From positions 1 to 7,216 of the forward strand of contig JAKAXS010000133.1 in assembly GCA_021816505.1 (NCBI GenBank): DNA of 7,216 nucleotides, in the 5' to 3' direction. Made by a program: the position numbers and the translations under genes. Source of the stretch: Pseudomonadota bacterium (GTDB taxonomy: Bacteria > Pseudomonadota > Alphaproteobacteria > Rhizobiales > Hyphomicrobiaceae). Under the pieces are notes generated by a model. The model worked only from the letters and a program-made list of their open reading frames with translations. It was not told the DNA's origin and did not search any database. Below, piece after piece: positions 1-5,368 of this stretch (position 1 is its first letter; every line of letters begins with the position of its first letter).

Positions 1-942
1 GATCTCAATCAGGATGCGGTGATGGCGGGCCGCACACTCGGGCAGCATGCGCTTCCGATCACGTTCGGGAAGAAGGTCAGCACCTGGATCGGGTCGAACC
101 GGCGCAACATCGAACGGCTGAAGGTCGTGCTTCGCGAGCTCGATCAGTCGGCCATTCTAAAGGGGGCGGTCGGGACCTACGGAGGGTTGGGCGAGAAGGC
201 GATCGAAGTCGAGCAGTCGTTTGCCATGGAGCTCGGTCTCCAGAAACCCTACGCAGACGATTGGCACGGGTCGCGCGATGTCTATGCGTCCTACGCGCTG
301 ACGCTGGGGCTCATCAGCCGCTCGTTCGCGCATATCGGCCAGGAGCTGTTCCTGCTGCAAACGACCGACATCGCCGAGACCGCCGAGCCGCGGGACGCTG
401 CTTCGGTCAGCAGCAGCTCGATGGCGCAGAAGATCAATCCCAGCAAGTCGGAAACGCTCATCCAGGCCGGCCGCACCATCCCTCGGCTGGCTGAGGTCGT
501 TCTTGATGACGTCGTGAACTTTTTCGAGCGCGACAACACCTCGGGTCCGAACGCAACCCTTGAGGAAATATCGATCGCCACGGAGAAGAACCTGCTCGCC
601 GCCAGAGACCTTTTGTCCGAAGTGAGGGTCGACCGCGATCAGATGCGTGCAAATTTGCAGCGTACCAAAGGCTTCATCCTCGCTCAGCGCGTCGTCTTCG
701 CATTGTCGGACAAGCTCGGAAAGCACGAGGCGGACGAGAAGGTGCGCGGGATCATTCACAAGGCGATGGAAGAGGGCAGCGATTTCCGCACCAGTCTGCT
801 CGCCGATCCGGAGATTGCCAAGTTGCTGACGCCGGATGTCATCGACACACTGCTGGAACCGCAGGGTTACGTTGGGCTCTCTATACAGGAGGTGGATGCA
901 GTTATTTCCTCAGCCCAGAACCTTCGCCAAACGGATCCCTAG
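1..942 (+). CDS. Fumarase/adenylosuccinate lyase superfamily protein (PurB/PcaB-like), 5' truncated
   Basis: The frame is open from the first base, so the start lies outside the window; 313 codons are visible. Members of this superfamily eliminate or cycloisomerise dicarboxylate-type substrates as homotetramers in the cytosol. Seen: GRTLGQHALPITFG at bases 28-69, the counterpart of the GRTHGQ..P.TFG region; GAVGT near 166-180; the signature loop SSSSMAQKINPSKSE at 409-453, the counterpart of GSSxMPxKxNP and carrying the catalytic serine; and a C-terminal helical part (about 640-900) like the ADSL_C domain of PurB and 3-carboxymuconate cycloisomerase. Two positions are unusual: the TH histidine is Leu and the signature Pro is Ala, so it is probably neither housekeeping PurB nor canonical PcaB. 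The substrate is unknown. The gene converges with the next one, 50 bp away. The family call is firm; the exact enzyme is not determined. Confidence 0.88.
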   Translation, partial: DLNQDAVMAGRTLGQHALPITFGKKVSTWIGSNRRNIERLKVVLRELDQSAILKGAVGTYGGLGEKAIEVEQSFAMELGLQKPYADDWHGSRDVYASYALTLGLISRSFAHIGQELFLLQTTDIAETAEPRDAASVSSSSMAQKINPSKSETLIQAGRTIPRLAEVVLDDVVNFFERDNTSGPNATLEEISIATEKNLLAARDLLSEVRVDRDQMRANLQRTKGFILAQRVVFALSDKLGKHEADEKVRGIIHKAMEEGSDFRTSLLADPEIAKLLTPDVIDTLLEPQGYVGLSIQEVDAVISSAQNLRQTDP

Positions 943-992
943 CGTCATCGCATCCGCTGGACGGCAAGGTTTCTCTGCGCGAGTGCTAGCGC

Positions 993-1772
993 CTAGGCGA
1001 GCGCCGCGCGGATGGCATCGAGCCCGTCCGTCAGCGCAGCCGGCCCGGGCTGCAATATGAGCGGCGACTTGATCTCGACGATCCGATCGTTGGCGACGGC
1101 GGGCACGCTCGACCAGCCTTCGCGTCCGCGAATTCGGTCCGGCCGCACCTTCTTTCCGCACCACGATGCCAAGATCACGTCGGGTTGCCGCGCGACGACC
1201 TCTTCTGGCGCTACGATGCGATCGCGGGCGGCTGCGTTGTTGCGCATTTCTGGAAACACATCGTCGCCGCCGGCGATTGTGATCAGTTCCGAGACCCAGC
1301 CCAGACCCGATATCAGAGGGTCGTCCCACTCTTCGAAGTACACCCTCGGGCGATGCGGTCGACGCCGCGTCTCGTCCGAAATGCTGCGCAGGCGCGCCTC
1401 CAAGGTATCGGCGAGAGCGTTGGCTTTTTCCGAGCAGTCAATCAGGGCGCCCAAGGTGCGGATCATCGCGAAGATGCCGGCGATGTCGCGCTGATTGAAA
1501 AGGTAGACCGCAAGGCCGGCCCGCGCGAGATCCGCCGTTATGCCCGCTTGAATGTCTGAGAATGCGAGCACGAGGTCGGGTTCGAGCGCGAGGATTTTGG
1601 GGAGGTCCGCCGACGTGAAAGCCGAGACCCTCGGCTTTTCTTTCCGAACCTGCGGCGGCCGCACGGCATAGCCGGACACGCCGACGATGCGGTCCTGTTC
1701 TCCGAGGAGGTACAGCGTCTCCACCGTTTCCTCCGTCAGGCAGACGATCCGGCGAGCGGGAAAATTGCGCAT
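993..1772 (-). CDS. BtuF/FepB-type substrate-binding fold protein without signal peptide
   Basis: 259 residues. The N-terminal half reads as the class III periplasmic-binding fold of cobalamin, haem and siderophore ABC systems: RRIVCLTEETVETLYLLG (7-24), then the 'IVGVSGYA' turn (29-36), then LPKILALEPDLVLAF (57-71), the usual 'I..L.PDLVi' segment. The C-terminal half has ISGLGWVSELITIAGGDDVF (154-173) and the 'P..V.A..PDVILAS' element (189-203). The start at 1772 is chosen because GGAGG (1777-1781 on the complement) lies 4 nt upstream and homology begins there. The frame stays open to 2003, but that extension has no family-like sequence. Neither start gives a signal peptide or lipobox, and no permease or ATPase gene is adjacent, so it may act in the cytosol or as an orphan ligand binder. 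Cobalamin is the usual annotation for such proteins; the ligand here is inferred. Confidence 0.85.
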   Translation of the reverse strand: MRNFPARRIVCLTEETVETLYLLGEQDRIVGVSGYAVRPPQVRKEKPRVSAFTSADLPKILALEPDLVLAFSDIQAGITADLARAGLAVYLFNQRDIAGIFAMIRTLGALIDCSEKANALADTLEARLRSISDETRRRPHRPRVYFEEWDDPLISGLGWVSELITIAGGDDVFPEMRNNAAARDRIVAPEEVVARQPDVILASWCGKKVRPDRIRGREGWSSVPAVANDRIVEIKSPLILQPGPAALTDGLDAIRAALA

Positions 1773-1990
1773 GGGGCCTCCGTGCCGCCAACTTAGGGGA
1801 AGGCCGGTCCTATTCCCAGCTGAGGGGGCGTGTTTTGACACGCGATGGATCGCTCGCGCGGTTTTCTGGCCTCGATCCTTTGCTGAGCCGTCTCGCGCCG
1901 CGTGCCATGCCGTGCTAAAATTGCTATCGCAGAATGATGAGCGCGGTCGCGCCGGTATGCGGCCCTTACAAGTCAGACTTGGTGGATGGG
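1773..1990. promoter_or_regulatory. Divergent intergenic region between the binding-protein gene and the GAF gene
   Basis: These 218 bp separate two divergently read genes and should hold both promoters. A TTGACA hexamer at 1835-1840 could be a -35 element for the GAF gene, but no good -10 element follows at 16-18 bp. An inverted repeat overlaps it (listed separately). I searched the binding-protein leader for the B12-box pattern of a cobalamin riboswitch and found none. The promoter role is inferred from layout. Confidence 0.45.
1828..1843. repeat. 16-bp inverted repeat GCGTGT-TTTG-ACACGC
   Basis: Perfect 6-bp arms flank a 4-bp spacer. It covers a TTGACA hexamer on the + strand, the position expected for an operator controlling the GAF gene, the binding-protein gene or both. 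A repeat this short can occur by chance in GC-rich DNA, so the regulatory role is only a suggestion. Confidence 0.35.
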
Positions 1991-2416
1991 ATGACGGACG
2001 CAAATCGCCTGAATGAGATCGTCGGCCGGTTCGCGGCTGATAGCGGAACCATCCACTATCTCGGCGAGGACGGCTTCCTGCACCTGGCGGCCGCGAGCGC
2101 TGGAATGCCGGAGCCGGTTACGGCGATGATCCAGAAAATCCCGGTCGGCAAAGGCATGGCCGGCCTGGCCGTCGAGCGGCGCGAGCCGGTCAACGCGTGC
2201 AATATTCAAACGGACACGAGCGGAGACGTGCGCCCTGGAGCACGCGCAACGGAATTGGCGGGAGCCATTGTCGTTCCCATCTTCCATCGCAGCGATGTGG
2301 TCGGCGCGCTTGGCATCGCCAATCGCAGCGAGCGCACGTTCACTGACACCGAAATTGCTTCGTTGATCGAGGCCGGCCGGCAGCTTGCCGACGAGCGTTA
2401 CGGAACCAGCGGCTAG
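1991..2416 (+). CDS. Small single-domain GAF protein
   Basis: 141 residues from the chosen ATG, nearly all one GAF domain. Seen: the N-terminal helix NRLNEIVGRFAADSGTIHYL (5-24); the central loop IPVGKGMAGLAVERREPVNA (50-69), with the 'G.G..G.....EPV' pattern that precedes a 'NIQTD' segment; the strand GAIVVPIFHRSDVVGALGIAN (91-111), i.e. the 'vPi....vvGvL.i.N' core; and the closing helix FTDTEIASLIEAGRQLAD (117-134). GAF domains bind small ligands or sense redox state; with no output domain here, any signalling partner is unknown. Cys70 is the only cysteine, so it lacks the cysteine set of free-methionine sulfoxide reductases. An in-frame ATG pair at 1934/1937 would add 19 residues unlike GAF; 1991 is preferred, with GGTGG just upstream as a modest ribosome site. 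Probably cytosolic. Confidence 0.83.
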   Translation: MTDANRLNEIVGRFAADSGTIHYLGEDGFLHLAAASAGMPEPVTAMIQKIPVGKGMAGLAVERREPVNACNIQTDTSGDVRPGARATELAGAIVVPIFHRSDVVGALGIANRSERTFTDTEIASLIEAGRQLADERYGTSG

Positions 2417-2490
2417 TCTCTGCCGTTAACGTCGTCGCATACCCGTTGCCGGCTGTTTTAAGCGTGGCTAGGTAATTGCTGAGGCGTGTC

Positions 2491-2835
2491 ATGAGACGGT
2501 ACGTTGCGACGGCATTGCTTTTCCTAATCGCAGCCGCCACGCCCGTCAGGGCCGACACGGTTTATGAGTTTGTCAGCCAGTGTCAGGAAGCTGATCTCGG
2601 CGACTGCTTCAATCGCATCGGCGAACGCCTCGACCAGATCAAGTCCAAGCAGAACGGCAATGCGTACTGTCTGCCGCGGGCTTGGGGTGCAACGATGTTC
2701 GAGAGCATGAGCTATCCCGTTTCCGTACTCGAGTACGTCCGTCTGGGACTGTCTGCCGCGCGCTTCGGTCAAGCGGACTGGGAGACCAATGTCGTCATGG
2801 GCCGGATACTCGGGGAAATCTATCCCTGCGGCTGA
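2491..2835 (+). CDS. Exported four-cysteine protein, Rap1a/Tai-like
   Basis: 114 residues. A signal peptide is clear: MRRYVA, a hydrophobic core (ATALLFLIAAA) and a likely signal peptidase I site after VRA at residue 21. The mature part has four cysteines (31, 39, 60, 113) in the order C..C, 'YCLP', and a final 'IYPC'. Together with the helix around 40-50 (FNRIGERLDQI), this resembles the Rap1a/Tai family of small disulfide-bonded periplasmic proteins, some of which are type VI secretion immunity proteins. No effector or secretion gene is nearby, so an immunity role is not supported here. The start at 2491 has GAGG 6 nt upstream; a TTG at 2476 would add five residues with no better ribosome site. 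The 3' end overlaps idi by 16 nt. Family assignment is by pattern only and is moderate; export is well supported. Confidence 0.72.
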   Translation: MRRYVATALLFLIAAATPVRADTVYEFVSQCQEADLGDCFNRIGERLDQIKSKQNGNAYCLPRAWGATMFESMSYPVSVLEYVRLGLSAARFGQADWETNVVMGRILGEIYPCG

Positions 2836-3386
2836 CGCTCCCGCGGTGCCGCGAGCATGACGGGCCACTCGGCAGAGACATAGGCGCGGAACCAGACGCT
2901 GTAGGCCTGAGGCGTCGCAGTCAATCGGCGGCGGACGTCTTCAAGACCGGCCCATTCGTATCCGTCCGCCTCGACAGGGTCGGGACGAATGTCACCCTCG
3001 TACAGGCCGCGAAACACGTGCACGATTTCGTGCTCGATGAGCCCGTTCTCGAACGCGGCGCGATAGGTGATCGTTCCTAGCCCGTCGAGATCGCATTGGA
3101 TCCCCATCTCTTCCTGCAGCCGCCGTTGCGCGGCCGCATGCACGTCTTCGCCGGGACGCGGATGCCCGCAGCACGCGTTGGTCCACAGGCCACCCGAGTG
3201 ATATTTTCCGATGTGCCGCTTTTGCAGGAGGATGCGATTGTGCGCATCCCAGATCACGACAGAGAATGCGCGATGCAAAGCCCCGCTGCGATGCGCGGCG
3301 ATCTTTTCCGAGGTTCCGGTCTCGCGATCGTCTGGATCGACAAGGATCACGCGCTCTTCAGGCGGGGACTTTTCATTCGGCGTCAT
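2820..3386 (-). CDS. idi: Isopentenyl-diphosphate delta-isomerase, type 1
   Basis: 188 residues, the usual length for this cytosolic Nudix-fold enzyme, which interconverts isopentenyl and dimethylallyl diphosphate to prime isoprenoid synthesis. Expected active-site features are visible: metal-binding histidines in AAHRSGALHRAFSV (His32, His38); LLQKR (53-57); WTNACCGHP with catalytic Cys73 and His75; a Nudix-like helix GEDVHAAAQRRLQEEMG (79-95); and LIEHEIVHVF with Glu118 and Glu120, the counterparts of E. coli Glu114/Glu116. Residues 143-146 (YEWA) are the usual 'y.W' end of the Nudix core. The start codon shares ATGA with the stop of the upstream phosphatase-like gene and has no strong ribosome site, which suggests translational coupling. 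It is the last gene of the minus-strand operon. In organisms using the MEP pathway the enzyme is dispensable and tunes the IPP/DMAPP ratio. Confidence 0.95.
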   Translation of the reverse strand: MTPNEKSPPEERVILVDPDDRETGTSEKIAAHRSGALHRAFSVVIWDAHNRILLQKRHIGKYHSGGLWTNACCGHPRPGEDVHAAAQRRLQEEMGIQCDLDGLGTITYRAAFENGLIEHEIVHVFRGLYEGDIRPDPVEADGYEWAGLEDVRRRLTATPQAYSVWFRAYVSAEWPVMLAAPRERQPQG

Positions 3387-4768
3387 GAGGCGCGCGCTTG
3401 AAAGAGATGTGTGAGCAGCAGACCTTTGACGTCGGTCGCCGATACCGGGCCGTCAGGCACAAGACCTGATTCCGAGCTTATGAAGACGGGAGTGTGCTCA
3501 GCAGGCGTATCGGCGCGCCCATGCGAGCCCTTGACCAAATTCGCGTCGAGCGGAATGACGTCCATGAGCGTACGGAACCCGAGGAGCTTCTTGATGAGGC
3601 GCCATCCGATTGCGAGCTTGGGGAAGCGGATGGCCGGATCAAGGAACAGTTCGACGGGATCATAGCCCGGTTTGCGATGGATTTCGACACACCGTGCGAA
3701 ATCGGGAGCACGCGCATCGTCCAGCCAATAGTAGTACGTGAACCACGCATCGGCCTTTGCGATGGCGATGAGTTCGCCCGAACGCTCGTGGTCCAGCCCG
3801 TAGGATCGCTTACCGTTTTCGTCGAGGACGATGTCGACACCGTCGGTGGCTTCGATCAAGGCCTTGACGCGCGGAATGTCGGCCGCGTCGGCCACGTAAA
3901 TGTGGGCCAGCTGATGGTCCGACAGGGCGAACGCACGCGAGCGCGGGATGTCGAGGAGTTCTCCGCCCTGCTCTTCGCGAACCGCCAGCAGCTTGTTCTC
4001 GCGCAAGACCCGGTTGATGTGCACGGGCTGACGAACGGGAACGATGCCGTATTCCGACAGCACGATGACACGGCGTCCGGAATTTTCAGCGGCGGTGATA
4101 AGATCGCCGACGACGGTGTCGATCTCGCGCACGTCTTGGCGGATCGACGGCGAATTTGGCCCCACACGCTGCAGTCCGTAGTCGAGATGCGGAAGATAGA
4201 CCAAGGTCAGCGTCGGGTCGCTCGTCGCCATGACATGCTTCGCCGCGTCGGCGATCCAGCGACTCGATGCGATCGTCGTCGCCGGTCCCCAGAACTGGAA
4301 CAGCGGGAAGGGACCAAGCTGCTTTGTGAGTTCGTCGCGCAGTTCCGGTGGATCGGCGTAGCAATCGGGGATCTTCCGGCCATCGGCCTTATAGATCGGC
4401 CGCGGCGTGACCGCGAGGTCCACGCTCGACGCCATGGCGTACCACCAGAACAGGTTGGCGCAGGTGAAGGACGGATTGCGCGTCTTGGCGGCGTCCCAGA
4501 CGCGTTCCCCCGACAGCAGCTTGTTCGATTGCCGCCACAGCCAAACTTCCATCAGGTCGCGAAACAGCCAGCCGTTGCCGACCGCGCCGTGCCCTTCCGG
4601 TGGAAGCCCGGTCAGAAACGTGGCCTGGGCGGAGCAGGTGACCGCCGGAGTGACCGTCTTCATCGGCCGCTGGGCGCCGCGCGCTGCGAAGCGCGAGATG
4701 TGCGGCGTGTCCGCGCCCATCAAGGCTGGAGTGAGGCCGACCACGTTGATCACGAGAGTGGGATACAT
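3383..4768 (-). CDS. Alkaline-phosphatase-superfamily nucleotide pyrophosphatase/phosphodiesterase-like protein, EboF-type
   Basis: 461 residues with the NPP-like alkaline phosphatase fold: TPHISRFAARGA (21-32), TPAVTCSAQATFLTG (40-54) with Thr44 at the nucleophile position, LPPEGHGAVGNGW (55-67), YLPHLDYGLQ (191-200), VIVLSEYGI (234-242), SDHQLAHIYV (283-292) and GSHGR (414-418). As I recall the family, the run FTYYYWLDD (343-351) and HRKPGYDP (364-371) match the EboF-type proteins of ebo clusters, which accompany a prenyltransferase and sugar-type enzymes. Compared with canonical NPPs several metal ligands differ: Val10 where Asp is expected, Gln200 for the His of D-x3-H, and Glu239-Tyr240 for the Asp-His of SDHG. 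It may use one metal or act on an unusual substrate. There is no signal peptide, so it is probably cytosolic. It begins 16 nt after the cytochrome stop with no clear ribosome site and overlaps idi by 4 nt. The substrate is unknown. Confidence 0.85.
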   Translation of the reverse strand: MYPTLVINVVGLTPALMGADTPHISRFAARGAQRPMKTVTPAVTCSAQATFLTGLPPEGHGAVGNGWLFRDLMEVWLWRQSNKLLSGERVWDAAKTRNPSFTCANLFWWYAMASSVDLAVTPRPIYKADGRKIPDCYADPPELRDELTKQLGPFPLFQFWGPATTIASSRWIADAAKHVMATSDPTLTLVYLPHLDYGLQRVGPNSPSIRQDVREIDTVVGDLITAAENSGRRVIVLSEYGIVPVRQPVHINRVLRENKLLAVREEQGGELLDIPRSRAFALSDHQLAHIYVADAADIPRVKALIEATDGVDIVLDENGKRSYGLDHERSGELIAIAKADAWFTYYYWLDDARAPDFARCVEIHRKPGYDPVELFLDPAIRFPKLAIGWRLIKKLLGFRTLMDVIPLDANLVKGSHGRADTPAEHTPVFISSESGLVPDGPVSATDVKGLLLTHLFQARAS

Positions 4769-4784
4769 GCGGTCGGCCCGGGAT

Positions 4785-5261
4785 TTACTTCTTGGACTTC
4801 AGCTCTTCGATATAAGCCATGATCTGCAGGATTTGGTCCTGCGTCACGCCGCGCTGGGCAAACGACCGCATCGCGCCGGACGATCCGGAGTGGATCACTT
4901 CAAACATGCCGACTTCCGTGTTGGCGCGTGGGCTCGAGACGACTTCGTCCAGAAAGCTTGGACCCATGTGCCCGCTGCCGTCCGGATTGTGACAGGCCGC
5001 GCACATCTCGTCGTACATTTCCTTGCCTTTGGCCGCAGCCTCGGCGTTGCCCTTGTATGCGTTCTTGCCGGTCTCGTGGAAGGACTTCACCGCGTCCGTG
5101 AATTGTTCGCCCGCGATCGGGCCGACGTCGAGTGGCGAGTCGTCGAGCGCGTTCTTGAATTCGATTGCTCCGGCAGCCGCAGCCGTCGCGATTACGAGGG
5201 CAGCGCCCACAGAGAACGCGGCGCGCTTGATGACCGCACGGAAAGTCAATGTCCCGAACAT
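4785..5261 (-). CDS. Periplasmic c-type cytochrome, cytochrome c-L/XoxG-like
   Basis: 158 residues with one haem site, CAACH (Cys87, Cys90, His91). The N-terminus is a signal peptide: FRAVIKRAAFSVGAALVIA followed by an Ala-rich stretch, with a likely cut near AGA/IEF (residue 32). The mature sequence resembles cytochrome c-L proteins (MxaG/XoxG), the acceptors for PQQ methanol dehydrogenases: IEFKNALDDSPLD (33-45), FHETGKNAYKGNAEAAAKGK (61-80), NPDGSGHMGPS (92-102), ANTEVGMFEVIHSGSSGAM (113-131) and ILQIMAYIEEL (144-154). Met131 sits where the sixth haem ligand is expected; Met99 is an alternative. It probably takes electrons from the PQQ-type dehydrogenase encoded just upstream and passes them to another cytochrome or oxidase. 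The start at 5261 has AGGA 9 nt upstream; the longer open frame to 5435 adds charged non-family sequence across the stem-loop and was rejected. Confidence 0.88.
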   Translation of the reverse strand: MFGTLTFRAVIKRAAFSVGAALVIATAAAAGAIEFKNALDDSPLDVGPIAGEQFTDAVKSFHETGKNAYKGNAEAAAKGKEMYDEMCAACHNPDGSGHMGPSFLDEVVSSPRANTEVGMFEVIHSGSSGAMRSFAQRGVTQDQILQIMAYIEELKSKK

Positions 5262-5315
5262 CGTGTCTCGTCCTGATTGAATTGCTGGATTTGTAGTGTC
5301 CGTTGAGACGCCCAA

Positions 5316-5342
5316 GGCCCCCCGCTTCAACAGCGGGGGGCC
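5316..5342 (-). terminator. Perfect GC stem-loop between dehydrogenase and cytochrome genes
   Basis: GGCCCCCCGCT (5316-5326) pairs perfectly with AGCGGGGGGCC (5332-5342) around a 5-nt loop, an 11-bp very stable hairpin. It lies in the 107-bp gap between two genes read in the same direction. Downstream on the transcribed strand there is only TTGGG and no T-run, so it is not a classical strong intrinsic terminator. It may act as a partial terminator or as an mRNA-stabilising or processing stem that makes the amounts of dehydrogenase and cytochrome differ. The structure is seen; its function is inferred. Confidence 0.6.
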
Positions 5343-5368
5343 CCAGCGAGGTCTTGAGAGCTTTAGGC

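Noticed and set aside
157..759. 200-codon minus-strand frame opposite the lyase
   Set aside because: The lyase frame contains conserved superfamily motifs across this span; the antisense translation shows none.
990..999. Palindrome CGCCTAGGCG at the end of the binding-protein gene as a terminator
   Set aside because: It has no loop and no T-run, and overlaps the stop codon; a 10-bp palindrome is unremarkable in GC-rich DNA.
1773..1990. Cobalamin riboswitch in front of the BtuF-like gene
   Set aside because: No B12-box or conserved CCxxCAAC-type core is visible on the complementary strand.
1773..2003. N-terminal extension of the substrate-binding protein by 77 residues
   Set aside because: The extension shows no homology-like or signal sequence, and a GGAGG site supports the start at 1772.
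2837..2856. Stem after the four-cysteine protein gene as a terminator
   Set aside because: The stem has a 2-nt bulge and a too-short loop, no T-tract, and lies within idi coding sequence.
3494..4822. 442-codon open frame on the + strand opposite the phosphatase-like gene
   Set aside because: It is rich in Arg, Asp and Val with no family motifs, while the opposite strand carries clear family motifs; it is a GC-rich antisense shadow.
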